DNA of 64,000 nt, taken from NCBI RefSeq assembly GCF_003130705.1, contig NZ_CP021354.1:2294001-2358000 (forward strand), given 5' to 3'. The notes beneath the pieces are model-generated. The model was not told the DNA's origin. It worked only from the letters and a program-made list of their open reading frames with translations, and searched no databases. This document shows, in pieces, positions 28,687 through 37,962 of the stretch (position 1 is the stretch's first letter; each line of letters begins with the position of its first letter). Both the position numbers and the translations under genes were made by a program. This DNA is from Rhodococcus oxybenzonivorans (GTDB lineage Bacteria > Actinomycetota > Actinomycetes > Mycobacteriales > Mycobacteriaceae).

Positions 28687-29316
28687 GTGAGTGCTGGTAC
28701 GAACGCTGGAACCACGAAGGACACCGCGGATTTCTGGTTCGATCCGCTGTGCCCCTGGTGCTGGATCACGTCCCGATGGATCCTCGAGGTCGCGCAGGTC
28801 CGTGACATCGAGGCCAACTTCCACGTGATGAGCCTGGCGGTTCTCAACGAAGGTCGGGACCTGCCCGAGCAGTATCAGGAATTGATGGAGAAGGCGTGGG
28901 GGCCGGTGCGGGTGCTGATCGCGGCTGCGCAGCAGCATGGCGACGACATCCTGCTGCCCCTGTACACGGCGATGGGCACGAAGATCCACAACGAAGGCAA
29001 CAAGGATTTCGCCGACGTCGTGGTCAAGTCTCTGGCCGAGGTGGGACTGCCCGCCGAGCTCGCGGGCGCGGCCGAGTCCGACCGGTACGACACCGCGTTG
29101 CGTGAGAGCCACGCCGCGGGCATGGACGCCGTCGGACCCGATGTCGGAACACCGACCATCCACGTCAACGGTGTCGCGTTCTTCGGCCCGGTGCTCTCAC
29201 GCATTCCGCGCGGTGAGGACGCCGGCAAGGTGTGGGACGGCGCTGTCGCGTTGGCCGGCTACCCGCACTTCTTCGAGCTCAAGCGCACGCGCACCGAAGA
29301 CCCTCAGTTCGACTGA
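28687..29316 (+). CDS. mycothiol-dependent DsbA-family reductase (Rv2466c type)
   Basis: A 209-residue thioredoxin-fold protein with the active site CPWC ([16 protein letters not shown]) and the helical insertion typical of DsbA/nitroreductase-like Rv2466c, then [10 protein letters not shown] with the cis-Pro. The M. tuberculosis protein is a mycothiol-dependent reductase of the oxidative-stress response that also activates some nitro prodrugs. The GTG at 28687 has AAGGAG 6 bases upstream, and a SigR/SigH-like promoter lies ahead, consistent with induction by thiol stress. Confidence 0.92.
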   Translation: MSAGTNAGTTKDTADFWFDPLCPWCWITSRWILEVAQVRDIEANFHVMSLAVLNEGRDLPEQYQELMEKAWGPVRVLIAAAQQHGDDILLPLYTAMGTKIHNEGNKDFADVVVKSLAEVGLPAELAGAAESDRYDTALRESHAAGMDAVGPDVGTPTIHVNGVAFFGPVLSRIPRGEDAGKVWDGAVALAGYPHFFELKRTRTEDPQFD

Positions 29317-29323
29317 GGTTCGA

Positions 29324-30301
29324 TCACATCCGGGCGGGCCCGGCCGGGTCGATCGCGTACTGCAGCTGCTGTGGATCGCGGTAGATCTGGCCGGGCTTGA
29401 CGAAGAGATGCCCGTGTCGGGTGCGGTTACGCAGCGCCGCCGCACGCCAGGTGAGAACCGGATGTCCGGACAGCAGATTGACGAACCACGGAAAGAAACC
29501 GCGTTCGGTGGTGGCCCGATCGGCGAGCTCGTCGAAGCCGACGACGCTGACGAGGTATTTGCCCGCACCGAGGACGCCCATCGCGCCGCGAGCGCCCTGG
29601 GGCCGCACGCAGAAGCCGTGATTGTCCGCGGTGTACTCCATGGACCGGAACAGCGCCGATCCGACGACGGGAATGTAGTTGGCCGCGAACTGTCCCAGCT
29701 GCCGCCAGTAGGAGGCGTGACCCGCCGCGATGTGTCCCACCTCGTGGCCGATGATGAAGGCGAGAGCGTCCGGTTCGCGTGCCTCCCCACCGATCTCGAA
29801 GAGGTCGCTGTACACCACGACGAAACGTCGGAATCCGTGCCCGGACGCGAATGCGTTGATCCGGCCGTTCCCGAGCACCACATAGGCGTCGGGCGGCTCG
29901 GCCATACCGAACCGTGCCGCCGCCTCGGCCACCATGCGGTATCCGTCCGGGAACTGGGTGGGCGTCATCTTGATGCCGTTCACCTGTTGCGAGCCGTACA
30001 ACTGTCCGCGAGCGATGGCGATGAGAATCGGGGCGACGAGCACGACCACAACCCAGGTGGAGACCACACCGAGTACGAGCGACACGATCGCCGCCGTGTA
30101 GGCCACGACCGTGAGGGCGACGGCGCACACCAGAAGCGGAATCTCCCACGAATGCCGCGCCGGGCGGTCGTTCGGCATCAACCCCGGGGCGGGCAGCGGG
30201 GGAGGTGTCCATCCCATTCCGCTGTTCCACTGCGGCTGCCTGGATGCCGGCAGGTGTCCCGGATGCACGTGTCCCCAGTTCTGTCCGTTATCGGGATACA
30301 T
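29324..30301 (-). CDS. M48-family membrane metallopeptidase (HtpX/Ste24-like)
   Basis: A 325-residue protein: a Pro/Gln-rich cytoplasmic N-terminus, two adjacent membrane helices (IPLLVCAVALTVVAYTAAIVSLVLG, TWVVVVLVAPILIAIA), then a zinc protease domain with HEVGH and the third-ligand segment SMEYTADNHG. By family it degrades or processes membrane proteins. ATG 30301 is preferred to GTG 30310 because TATCGT lies 7 bases upstream of it, compatible with a leaderless mRNA. It converges with the reductase gene, 7 bases from its stop. Confidence 0.9.
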   Translation of the reverse strand: MYPDNGQNWGHVHPGHLPASRQPQWNSGMGWTPPPLPAPGLMPNDRPARHSWEIPLLVCAVALTVVAYTAAIVSLVLGVVSTWVVVVLVAPILIAIARGQLYGSQQVNGIKMTPTQFPDGYRMVAEAAARFGMAEPPDAYVVLGNGRINAFASGHGFRRFVVVYSDLFEIGGEAREPDALAFIIGHEVGHIAAGHASYWRQLGQFAANYIPVVGSALFRSMEYTADNHGFCVRPQGARGAMGVLGAGKYLVSVVGFDELADRATTERGFFPWFVNLLSGHPVLTWRAAALRNRTRHGHLFVKPGQIYRDPQQLQYAIDPAGPARM

Positions 30302-30369
30302 GCTGATCACGATAGGCGCACCGGGGTCGTGACACGATTCGCTCCCGTCGCCTGACAGAATCTCCAGTC

Positions 30370-30843
30370 ATGCGCGTATACCTGGGTGCCGACCATGCCG
30401 GATTCGAACGTAAGAACGAGATCATCGACCACCTCACCGCCACCGGTCACGAGGCCGTCGACTGCGGTGCTCACGTCTACGACGCCGTCGACGACTACCC
30501 CGCCTTCTGCATCGAGGCGGCTCGCCGGGTGGTCGAGGACGAGGGCAGTCTCGGCATCGTTCTGGGCGGGAGCGGCAACGGCGAGCAGATCGCAGCGAAC
30601 AAGGTGCCCGGCGCCCGCTGCGCGCTCGCGTGGAGCGTGGAGACGGCTCAGTTGGCGCGTCAGCACAACAACGCCCAGCTGATCGGGATCGGCGGACGCA
30701 TGCACTCACTCGAGGAGACCCTGGCGATGGTCGACGCCTTTCTCACCACGGAGTGGTCGAACGAGGAGCGGCACCAGCGCCGGATCGACATCCTCGCCGA
30801 GTACGAGAAGACCGGCGTCGCCCCGGCATTGCCCGAGGCCTGA
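30370..30843 (+). CDS. rpiB: ribose-5-phosphate isomerase B
   Basis: A 157-residue RpiB that interconverts ribose-5-P and ribulose-5-P in the pentose phosphate pathway. Conserved segments MRVYLGADHAGFERK (phosphate and ring opening), GIVLGGSGNGEQIAANK (catalytic Glu, as in M. tuberculosis RpiB) and HNNAQLIGIGGRM are present. It is the Rv2465c orthologue and is followed 13 bases later by the DNA glycosylase gene. No clear ribosome binding site precedes the ATG. Confidence 0.96.
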   Translation: MRVYLGADHAGFERKNEIIDHLTATGHEAVDCGAHVYDAVDDYPAFCIEAARRVVEDEGSLGIVLGGSGNGEQIAANKVPGARCALAWSVETAQLARQHNNAQLIGIGGRMHSLEETLAMVDAFLTTEWSNEERHQRRIDILAEYEKTGVAPALPEA

Positions 30844-30856
30844 CGAGAGAACTTCC

Positions 30857-31654
30857 ATGCCCGAGGGCCCCACACTTCACCGGCTGGCGCGCTTGCATCA
30901 ACGCCGATTCGGCCGTGCTCCGGTGCGGGTGTCCAGCCCGCAGGGCAGGTTCGCGGAAGAGGCGGCGATTCTCGACGGGCGCGTCCTCCTGAAGGCGGAG
31001 GCGTGGGGCAAGCATTTGTGGCACCACTACGAGGGCGGGTTCGCCGTCCACGTTCACCTCGGTCTCTACGGCACCTTCACGGAGGCGCCCGTTCCGATGG
31101 ACCCGCCGGTGGGCCAGGTCCGGATGCGGATGGTCGGTGCCGAGTTCGGCACCGACCTTCGGGGTCCCACCGCGTGTGAATTGCACGACGAACTTCAGGT
31201 CGCCGCTGTGGAGGCCAGGCTCGGACCTGATCCACTCCGCAAGGACGCCGATCCCGAGAAGGCGTGGAATCGGATCTCCTCGTCGAAGACGGCAATTGGA
31301 GCCCTGCTCATGGACCAAGCCGTCGTCGCAGGAATCGGCAACGTCTACCGGGCGGAGGTGCTCTTCCGGCATTCGATCCACCCCGAGCGGCCCGGCCGCG
31401 AGCTGTCCCACGACGAGTGGGACGCAGTGTGGGCCGATCTCGTCGACCTCATGAAGCTGTCGGTGCGCCGCGGTCAGATTCATGTGGTCCGGCCCGAAGA
31501 CGACCACGGCGAACCGCCCTACGCGAAGGGGCGTCCCCGCACCTATGTCTATCGTCGGGCAGGGGAGCCGTGCCGGATCTGTAAAACAGCGGTTGCCCAT
31601 TCGGTCATGAAGGGGCGCAACCTCTTCTGGTGTCCCACCTGCCAGCCGTCCTGA
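30857..31654 (+). CDS. nei: Fpg/Nei-family DNA glycosylase (endonuclease VIII)
   Basis: A 265-residue base-excision glycosylase/AP lyase. The N-terminus MPEGPT has the catalytic Pro2-Glu3, KAEAWGKHLWHH carries the conserved Lys, the helix-two-turn-helix is DQAVVAGIGNVYRAEVLF, and the C-terminal zinc finger has CRIC...CPTC. The PEGPT start points to Nei rather than Fpg (PELPE), as in Rv2464c (Nei1), which removes oxidised pyrimidines. It is in the same transcription unit as rpiB. Confidence 0.94.
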   Translation: MPEGPTLHRLARLHQRRFGRAPVRVSSPQGRFAEEAAILDGRVLLKAEAWGKHLWHHYEGGFAVHVHLGLYGTFTEAPVPMDPPVGQVRMRMVGAEFGTDLRGPTACELHDELQVAAVEARLGPDPLRKDADPEKAWNRISSSKTAIGALLMDQAVVAGIGNVYRAEVLFRHSIHPERPGRELSHDEWDAVWADLVDLMKLSVRRGQIHVVRPEDDHGEPPYAKGRPRTYVYRRAGEPCRICKTAVAHSVMKGRNLFWCPTCQPS

Positions 31655-31699
31655 CCCGGCGGCGTCGCGCACACCAACTCCCGGTCACGAGACGGCGAC

Positions 31700-32512
31700 T
31701 CAGATGTCGAAACCGCCGAAACCGCCGTCGCCACCGAAGCCCATGAACCCATCGCCGCCGCCGCTCATGTCGCCGCCGGCGTCGCCGCTCATATCGCCGC
31801 CGGTGTCGCCGCCATCTCCACCGTCTCCGCCCGAGTCTCCGGCGCCGGCAGCGGCGTCGCCCTGACCGCTTTCCCAGTCCTGGGCGCCGTACGCCACCCC
31901 TGACATTCCGGAGAACATCGCGGAGAACAGGAACATCGAGCCGACGCCCCAGGCGCCGGCAATGAGCGCCGGTTTCCACCACGGCTCCGAGTACCAGCCG
32001 GCGGGGACGGGGCGGCCGGCGACTCGACCGCCGGGGAAGTAGTTGGGGGTTCTCGGCGAGGGATTCGGTGACGCGGCTACCTGACGCCCCTCGAAGTCGA
32101 CCTCCCGGTCCTCGGTGACCTGACCGGCCACCTTCTGGCCTTCGAGGGTGGGAATCTCGGGCCCGGGGTCCATCCCCATCGCGATGCGCGCGGCGCGGAT
32201 GTAATACAGACCCTCGAGGGCGGTCTGCTTGGCGAGACGCGCCTGCATCGGGGTGTCGGCCTGATCGATCTGCGATCCAGCGGCGATGTAGCGCTCGGAC
32301 GCGTCGGCCAGCGCCTGCTTGGACGCGTCGTCCGAACCGACGAGGTTGTAGACCTGTCCGCCGAGACGCTCGATGGCCTGCCGGGCGTCCGCCTTGGCAT
32401 CCTCGAGTTGGTGTGCCGTCTGCTCCGCCCGCGTGTTGCGGCCTCGCACGACCAGGAACCCGACCGCGGCGATGATCACAAGGATGAGTAGGAGTTCCAC
32501 GAGAGCCTCCAA
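31700..32512 (-). CDS. membrane protein with Gly/Asp-rich C-terminal tail, unknown function
   Basis: A 270-residue protein I do not recognise with certainty. An N-terminal helix (ALVELLLILVIIAAVGFLVV) is followed by a charged, probably helical region (residues about 25-130), a Pro-rich segment, a second hydrophobic stretch (ALIAGAWGVGSMFLFSAMFSGM) and a low-complexity tail of GGDGG/GGDMSGD repeats ending GGFGGFDI. This resembles the layout of actinobacterial membrane proteins with glycine-rich tails whose roles are unknown. It converges with nei. Confidence 0.83.
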   Translation of the reverse strand: MEALVELLLILVIIAAVGFLVVRGRNTRAEQTAHQLEDAKADARQAIERLGGQVYNLVGSDDASKQALADASERYIAAGSQIDQADTPMQARLAKQTALEGLYYIRAARIAMGMDPGPEIPTLEGQKVAGQVTEDREVDFEGRQVAASPNPSPRTPNYFPGGRVAGRPVPAGWYSEPWWKPALIAGAWGVGSMFLFSAMFSGMSGVAYGAQDWESGQGDAAAGAGDSGGDGGDGGDTGGDMSGDAGGDMSGGGDGFMGFGGDGGFGGFDI

Positions 32513-32712
32513 GGGCCGAGCGGCCGTCGCCAGGACGAATCGGACAACTCCCAGCCTACCGAGGAAACCGGGGATTACGCGTTGGGCGAACGCGGGGACG
32601 GTCGGGGAGCGGGATCTCCAAGTTTGTGACGCATGTCACAAGGCCGTGGATTGCCTGCCCGGCCACCAAAGCACGAAAAAGGAGCGCTTCCGCGACGGGA
32701 AACGCTCCTGTG
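32513..32712. other. 200-base intergenic stretch ending in the tRNA-Gly terminator
   Basis: Contains the upstream region of the Gly-rich membrane protein gene and, from 32675, the tRNA-Gly terminator. No gene is seen. A further non-coding gap (32787-32925) separates the divergent tRNAs, with a CATAAT -10-like box at 32861-32866 for tRNA-Pro. Confidence 0.6.
32675..32709 (-). terminator. intrinsic terminator of tRNA-Gly
   Basis: On the minus strand a stem of AGGAGCG and TTCC paired segments with one mismatch is followed directly by TTTTT. It is the clearest Rho-independent terminator in the window. Confidence 0.9.
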
Positions 32713-32786
32713 TGGAGGGGATGACGGGAATCGAACCCGCGTAATCAGTTTGGAAGACTGAGGCTCTACCATTGAGCTACATCCCC
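32713..32786 (-). tRNA. tRNA-Gly (anticodon TCC)
   Basis: Acceptor GGGGATG/CATCCCC, discriminator T, D-arm GCTC...GAGC, anticodon loop CTTCCAA (TCC, reading GGA/GGG), T-arm GGGTTCGATTCCC. CCA is encoded (32713-32715). Confidence 0.97.
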
Positions 32787-32925
32787 GTGCATACGACAAC
32801 CTGGGATCGCCATGCATGTCGTCTGCGATGTCAGACTGTACCCAATCCCGCTTTGGATTTCATAATCGGGGGGCCGTAGGATTCTTCCTCGGGTCCTCGC
32901 GAGGTTGGCGAGAGCCTGCTCGGAC

Positions 32926-33005
<80 letters not shown>

Positions 33006-33063
33006 CCACAGGGCAGGCAACTGCCGCACAGTAAAGAGCACGACCACACGAAGGAGCCAGTCC

Positions 33064-34440
33064 GTGAAGAGCACCGTCGAGCAGCTCAGCCCGACGCGAG
33101 TCCGTATCAACGTTGAGGTGCCCTTCGAGGAGCTCAAGCCTGATTTCGACAAGGCCTACAAGGCCCTCGCGCAACAGATCCGTCTCCCCGGCTTCCGTCC
33201 GGGCAAGGCACCGGCCAAGTTGCTCGAAGCTCGTGTCGGACGTGGAGCCGTCCTGGAGCAGGTCGTCAACGATGCACTCCCGTCCCGCTACTCCGAGGCC
33301 GTCACCACGGCTGCGGTGAAGGCGATCGGTCAGCCCGAGATCGAGATCACGAAGATCGAGGATGGCGAGCTCCTCGAGTTCACCGCCGAGGTCGACGTGC
33401 GTCCCGAGATCACGCTGCCCGACTACAACGAACTCAGCGTCACCGTCGATCCCATCGAGATCACCGACGAGGCCGTCGAGGAGCAGCTGCTGTCGCTGCG
33501 TCAGCGCTTCGGCACCCTCACCGGCGTCGATCGTCCGGTTCAGGACGGCGACTTCATCTCCATCGACCTGTCGGCCACCGTCGACGGTGAGGCCGTTCCC
33601 GAGGCCACCGCGAGCGGACTGTCGCACGAGGTCGGCTCCGGTCAGCTGATCGAGGGCCTCGACGAGGCCGTCATCGGTCTCTCCGCCGGCGAGTCCAAGG
33701 AGTTCACCTCGACACTCGTCGCCGGTGATCATGCGGGCAAGGAAGCCGTCGTCACCGTCACCGTCGGCACCGTCAAGGAGCGCGAGCTCCCGGCCGAGGA
33801 CGACGAGTTCGCTCAGCTGGCAAGCGAGTTCGACACCCTCGATGAGCTGAAGGCCGACCTGCGCGAGCGCGTCGGACGGGTTCGCAAGGTCGAGCAGGCG
33901 GGGCAGATCCGCGACAAGGTCCTCGAGACCCTGCTGGAGACCGTCGAGGTTCCGCTGCCCGAGGCCGTCGTCAAGGCCGAGGTCGACGCGGCACTGCACG
34001 ACGCCGTGCACAGCCTCGACCACGACGAGGACGCCCTGAACAAGGCTCTCGAGGAACAGGGCACCAGCCGCGAAGAGTTCGACAAGGACGCGAAGGAGAG
34101 CGCCGAGCGCTCGGTGAAGACCCAGCTGCTGCTGGACGCCATCGCCGACGCGTCCGACGTCACCGTGGGCCAGGACGAACTCACCGAGCGCATCCTGTTC
34201 CAGGCCCAGCGCTACGGCATGGCTCCGGAGCAGTTCATTCAGCAGATCCAGCAGGCCGGCCAGCTCGGTGCCGTCTTCGCCGACGTGCGCCGCGGCAAGG
34301 CTCTCGCCGGTGTCGTCGAGCAGGCCACCGTCACCGACACCACGGGTGCCACCGTGGACACTGCGGAACTGTTCGGCAACGGCGAGACCGAAACCGATGA
34401 GCCCGCCGCGGATTCCGCCGAGGGCGAAGACCAGAGCTAA
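33064..34440 (+). CDS. tig: trigger factor (ribosome-associated chaperone, peptidyl-prolyl isomerase)
   Basis: A 458-residue trigger factor. The N-terminal ribosome-binding tail holds the signature [10 protein letters not shown]. The FKBP-type PPIase domain (about 160-245, [18 protein letters not shown]) and the helical C-terminal chaperone arms follow, ending in an acidic tail. It binds nascent chains at the exit tunnel. The GTG at 33064 has AAGGAG 7 bases upstream; the upstream extension of the frame crosses tRNA-Pro and is rejected. The gene order tig-clpP1-clpP2-clpX links folding to degradation. Confidence 0.97.
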   Translation: MKSTVEQLSPTRVRINVEVPFEELKPDFDKAYKALAQQIRLPGFRPGKAPAKLLEARVGRGAVLEQVVNDALPSRYSEAVTTAAVKAIGQPEIEITKIEDGELLEFTAEVDVRPEITLPDYNELSVTVDPIEITDEAVEEQLLSLRQRFGTLTGVDRPVQDGDFISIDLSATVDGEAVPEATASGLSHEVGSGQLIEGLDEAVIGLSAGESKEFTSTLVAGDHAGKEAVVTVTVGTVKERELPAEDDEFAQLASEFDTLDELKADLRERVGRVRKVEQAGQIRDKVLETLLETVEVPLPEAVVKAEVDAALHDAVHSLDHDEDALNKALEEQGTSREEFDKDAKESAERSVKTQLLLDAIADASDVTVGQDELTERILFQAQRYGMAPEQFIQQIQQAGQLGAVFADVRRGKALAGVVEQATVTDTTGATVDTAELFGNGETETDEPAADSAEGEDQS

Positions 34441-34487
34441 CGCTGGTCGCGGGGTGTTTCCCGCATGTTCGGCGGTGAGTTGTTTTC

Positions 34488-34498
34488 CGCTTTGAGCG
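34488..34498. promoter_or_regulatory. weak ClgR-like motif upstream of clpP1
   Basis: CGCTTTGAGCG resembles the ClgR activator core CGCY-N-A-N-R-GCG with one mismatch. ClgR activates clpP1P2 in related genera. However, it lies on the tig side of the terminator, so the call is tentative. Confidence 0.3.
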
Positions 34499-34503
34499 AA
34501 GTA

Positions 34504-34531
34504 GGGCGGCACCGGGACTCCGGTGCCGCCC
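34504..34531 (+). terminator. terminator after tig
   Basis: A perfect 12-bp stem GGGCGGCACCGG / CCGGTGCCGCCC with loop GACT, followed by TCCTTCGTT. It separates tig from clpP1P2. Confidence 0.9.
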
Positions 34532-34585
34532 TCCTTCGTTAGTGTCTGTGTCAGCAATCAACGATTTACGGAGAAGGCAGGTACC

Positions 34586-35212
34586 GTGACTTCCAATCAC
34601 CTGGAGACTTTGCAGAGTCCCGCCATGACTTCAGCCACCGCTGGGTTGAACCTCAGCGATTCGGTGTACGAGCGCCTGCTGCGCGAGCGCATCATCTTCC
34701 TCGGTACCCAGGTCGACGACGACATCGCGAACAAGCTGTGCGCTCAGATCCTGCTGCTGTCGGCAGAGGATCCCAATCGGGACATCTCCCTCTACATCAA
34801 CTCGCCCGGCGGCTCGGTCAGCGCCGGAATGGCGATCTACGACACGATGCAGTTCGCGGAGTGCGACGTTGCCACGTTCGGAATGGGTCTTGCCGCCTCG
34901 ATGGGTCAGTTCCTGCTCTCCGCCGGTGCGAAGGGCAAGCGTTACGCTCTCCCGCACGCCCGGATCATGATGCACCAGCCGTCCGCCGGTATCGGGGGCA
35001 CCGCCAGTGACATCGCGATCATGGCCGAGCAGTTCGCCCACACCAAGCGTGAGATGGCCGAGCTGATCGCCGAGCACACCGGTCAGACCGTCGAGCAGAT
35101 CACCGCCGACTCCGACCGCGACCGCTGGTTCACCGCCAATGAGGCTCTCGAATACGGCTTCGTCGACCACGTCGTCTCCCGCGCACGCCAGGCGGGCGGG
35201 ACCGGTAGCTGA
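34586..35212 (+). CDS. clpP1: ATP-dependent Clp protease proteolytic subunit 1
   Basis: A 208-residue serine peptidase with catalytic Ser105 (AASMGQ), His130 (MMHQPS) and Asp175 (ADSDRDR), numbered from the GTG at 34586. It forms the mixed ClpP1P2 tetradecamer with the next gene product, as in mycobacteria where both are essential. GTG 34586 has GGAGAAGG 8 bases upstream; the internal ATG at 34625 would remove a probable propeptide. The gene is coupled to clpP2 (47-base gap). Confidence 0.96.
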   Translation: MTSNHLETLQSPAMTSATAGLNLSDSVYERLLRERIIFLGTQVDDDIANKLCAQILLLSAEDPNRDISLYINSPGGSVSAGMAIYDTMQFAECDVATFGMGLAASMGQFLLSAGAKGKRYALPHARIMMHQPSAGIGGTASDIAIMAEQFAHTKREMAELIAEHTGQTVEQITADSDRDRWFTANEALEYGFVDHVVSRARQAGGTGS

Positions 35213-35259
35213 ATCCGGCCCCTGACCCTCCCCGCGTCCCACACATCCTTGGAGAACTG

Positions 35260-35922
35260 ATGACCAACCTGTTCGATCCCCGCAACCTGGGAGGCCAGGC
35301 GCCCGCCGCCCCGCAGTCGCGCTACATTCTGCCGTCGTTCATCGAGCACTCGAGCTATGGCGTCAAAGAGTCCAACCCGTACAACAAGCTGTTCGAGGAG
35401 CGCATCATCTTCCTCGGCGTCCAGGTCGACGATGCCTCGGCAAACGACGTGATGGCTCAGTTGCTCGTCCTGGAGTCGCTCGACCCCGATCGCGACATCA
35501 CGATGTACATCAACTCCCCGGGTGGTTCGTTCACCTCGTTGATGGCGATCTACGACACCATGCAGTACGTGCGCGCCGACATCACCACGGTGTGCCTGGG
35601 TCAGGCGGCGTCGGCTGCGGCCGTGCTGCTGGCCGCCGGGTCGCCCGGCAAGCGCCTGGCGCTGCCGAACGCTCGCGTCCTCATCCACCAGCCGGCCTCT
35701 GGTGGCATCCAGGGCCAGGTGTCCGACCTCGAGATTCAGGCAGCCGAGATCGAGCGCATGCGCCGCCTGATGGAGACGACGCTGTCGAAGCACACCGGCA
35801 AGACGCCGGATGTGATTCGCAAGGACACCGATCGCGACAAGATCCTCACCGCCGAAGAGGCGAAGGAATACGGGATCATCGACGACGTGCTCGAGTACCG
35901 CAAACTCAGCGCCCAGAAGTGA
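35260..35922 (+). CDS. clpP2: ATP-dependent Clp protease proteolytic subunit 2
   Basis: A 220-residue ClpP with Ser118 (QAASAA), His143 (LIHQPA) and the DTDRDK Asp segment, plus a long N-terminal propeptide-like extension ([30 protein letters not shown]) as in M. tuberculosis ClpP2. The ATG has TTGGAG 5 bases upstream. ClpX or ClpC1 dock on the ClpP1P2 complex to feed substrates. Confidence 0.97.
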   Translation: MTNLFDPRNLGGQAPAAPQSRYILPSFIEHSSYGVKESNPYNKLFEERIIFLGVQVDDASANDVMAQLLVLESLDPDRDITMYINSPGGSFTSLMAIYDTMQYVRADITTVCLGQAASAAAVLLAAGSPGKRLALPNARVLIHQPASGGIQGQVSDLEIQAAEIERMRRLMETTLSKHTGKTPDVIRKDTDRDKILTAEEAKEYGIIDDVLEYRKLSAQK

Positions 35923-36165
35923 TGTATTGCCGCCCCGGCTCGGGCGACACGCCGTGAGGGTGGAGTTGCGACGGGCCGGGTGCGGCGTCGGTAAGGCTGG
36001 CGTTCCCGGAAGATCGGCGAGCGAATCACCGACAACCAGTCGACCTCGCTCGCGATCTGCGGGTACGGTCACATAACGGGCTTTCGTTTTTCGATGGGTG
36101 CGCAGCATGCGTGTCATCGGGATTCGGTGGTTGCACGTAAACGAAGGAAGTAGGGACCTGACGAG
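35923..36165. other. clpP2-clpX intergenic region
   Basis: 243 bases with no gene. It is probably the clpX promoter region; I see no strong terminator or consensus promoter. In M. tuberculosis extra genes lie at this position. Confidence 0.5.
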
Positions 36166-37446
36166 ATGGCACGCATCGGTGACGGCGGGGATCTGCTCAA
36201 GTGCTCTTTCTGCGGTAAGAGCCAGAAGCAGGTCAAAAAGCTCATTGCGGGGCCTGGGGTGTACATCTGCGACGAGTGCATCGACCTCTGCAACGAGATC
36301 ATCGAAGAGGAGCTGGCCGAGTCCAGCGAGGTCAAGCTCGACGAGCTGCCGAAGCCTGCCGAGATCCGGGACTTTCTGGAAAATTACGTGATCGGCCAGG
36401 ACGCCGCCAAGCGGACCCTCGCTGTCGCCGTCTACAACCATTACAAGCGCATCCAGGCCGGTGACAAGGGACGCGACGCGCGTGGTGAGACGGTCGAGCT
36501 GGCCAAGTCGAACATCCTCATGCTCGGCCCCACCGGCTGTGGCAAGACCTACCTTGCTCAGACGTTGGCGAAGATGCTCAACGTCCCGTTCGCGATCGCC
36601 GACGCCACGGCACTCACCGAGGCCGGTTACGTGGGTGAAGACGTCGAGAACATTCTGCTCAAGCTGATCCAGGCCGCCGATTACGACGTCAAGCGCGCCG
36701 AGACCGGCATCATCTACATCGACGAGGTCGACAAGATCGCCCGCAAGAGCGAGAACCCGTCGATCACGCGCGATGTGTCCGGTGAAGGCGTGCAGCAGGC
36801 GCTTTTGAAGATCTTGGAGGGAACGCAGGCGAGCGTGCCTCCGCAGGGCGGGCGTAAGCACCCCCATCAGGAATTCATCCAGATCGACACCACCAACGTG
36901 CTCTTCATCGTGGCCGGCGCCTTCGCCGGACTCGAGCGGATCGTCTCCGACCGGGTCGGCAAGCGCGGAATCGGCTTCGGCGCCGAGGTGCGTTCCAAGG
37001 CGGAGATCGATACGCAGGACCACTTCGCCGAGGTCATGCCCGAGGACCTGATCAAGTTCGGTCTGATTCCCGAATTCATCGGTCGCTTGCCGGTGGTGGC
37101 GTCGGTCACCAACCTCGACAAGGAATCACTCGTCCAGATCCTGTCCGAGCCGAAGAACGCGCTGGTCAAGCAGTACAACCGGCTCTTCGACATGGACGGC
37201 GTGGAGTTGGAGTTCACCACGGACGCGCTCGAGGCCATCGCCGACCAAGCGATTCTTCGCGGCACCGGTGCCCGCGGTCTCCGCGCAATCATGGAAGAAG
37301 TTCTTCTCCCGGTCATGTATGACATCCCGAGTCGCGACGATGTCGAAAAAGTCGTGGTCAGTGCCGAAACGGTCAACGACAACGTTCTGCCGACCATCGT
37401 GCCGCGCAAGCCCGACCGTGGGGAACGCCGGGACAAGTCCGCGTAG
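36166..37446 (+). CDS. clpX: ATP-dependent Clp protease ATP-binding subunit ClpX
   Basis: A 426-residue AAA+ unfoldase. The N-terminal zinc-binding domain ([11 protein letters not shown]...CDECIDLC) is followed by Walker A GPTGCGKT, Walker [11 protein letters not shown], the pore and sensor regions and the ClpP-contact IGF-type loop (RGIGFGAE). It unfolds tagged proteins and passes them to ClpP1P2. The start follows GAAGTAGGGA at a rather long distance. Confidence 0.97.
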   Translation: MARIGDGGDLLKCSFCGKSQKQVKKLIAGPGVYICDECIDLCNEIIEEELAESSEVKLDELPKPAEIRDFLENYVIGQDAAKRTLAVAVYNHYKRIQAGDKGRDARGETVELAKSNILMLGPTGCGKTYLAQTLAKMLNVPFAIADATALTEAGYVGEDVENILLKLIQAADYDVKRAETGIIYIDEVDKIARKSENPSITRDVSGEGVQQALLKILEGTQASVPPQGGRKHPHQEFIQIDTTNVLFIVAGAFAGLERIVSDRVGKRGIGFGAEVRSKAEIDTQDHFAEVMPEDLIKFGLIPEFIGRLPVVASVTNLDKESLVQILSEPKNALVKQYNRLFDMDGVELEFTTDALEAIADQAILRGTGARGLRAIMEEVLLPVMYDIPSRDDVEKVVVSAETVNDNVLPTIVPRKPDRGERRDKSA

Positions 37447-37460
37447 GCGGAGGCGCGCTG

Positions 37461-37490
37461 TATCCTGATCGCGGACTAACTCACTAGTTC
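37461..37490 (+). promoter_or_regulatory. aroQ-qsuB promoter with TetR-type operator, site 1
   Basis: A -10-like TATCCT (37461-37466) is followed 10 bases later by TAACTCACTAG (37477-37487), part of the inverted repeat AACT-CACT-AGTT. The same 11 bases occur at 49069-49079 in the same position relative to a -10, in front of the quinate/shikimate dehydrogenase and its TetR neighbour. A repressor bound here would block transcription start. Confidence 0.65.
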
Positions 37491-37514
37491 GTACATACGG
37501 AGGTAACGCGCGCG

Positions 37515-37955
37515 ATGACAGCTCCAGGACCGATCTTCGTTCTGAACGGCCCCAACCTGAACCTGCTCGGGCAGCGCCAGCCCGAGGTGTACGGATCCGA
37601 GACGCTCGATGACGTCGTCGAACTCTGTCGCACCTCGGCTGCGCGGGCCGGTCGGGAGATCGTGGCTCGTCAGTCCAATCACGAGGGCCAACTGATCGAC
37701 TGGGTGCACGAAGCGCGGACCACTGCGTCGGGTGTGGTGATCAACCCCGGTGGATACACCCACACCTCGGTGGCGCTACGCGATGCACTCGTCACGCTCG
37801 AGGTGCCGTTGGTGGAGGTTCACATCAGCAATGTTCACGCGCGCGAGGAATTCCGGCGACACTCGTACGTCTCCGGCATTGCCACCGGCGTGATCGCCGG
37901 GCTGGGTATTCTCGGGTACGGGCTGGCCGTCGACTTCATCTGCAACAAGGGCTGA
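37515..37955 (+). CDS. aroQ: type II 3-dehydroquinate dehydratase (catabolic, QsuC-like)
   Basis: A 146-residue dodecameric-type dehydratase that converts 3-dehydroquinate to 3-dehydroshikimate. [17 protein letters not shown] carries the catalytic Tyr (about 26), and [17 protein letters not shown] carries the His (about 103). It is coupled to the 3-dehydroshikimate dehydratase gene (7-base gap), and no aroB/aroK/aroC genes are nearby, so it serves quinate catabolism rather than aromatic amino acid synthesis (inference). GGAGG lies 11 bases upstream of the ATG. Confidence 0.95.
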   Translation: MTAPGPIFVLNGPNLNLLGQRQPEVYGSETLDDVVELCRTSAARAGREIVARQSNHEGQLIDWVHEARTTASGVVINPGGYTHTSVALRDALVTLEVPLVEVHISNVHAREEFRRHSYVSGIATGVIAGLGILGYGLAVDFICNKG

Positions 37956-37962
37956 GTACGTC

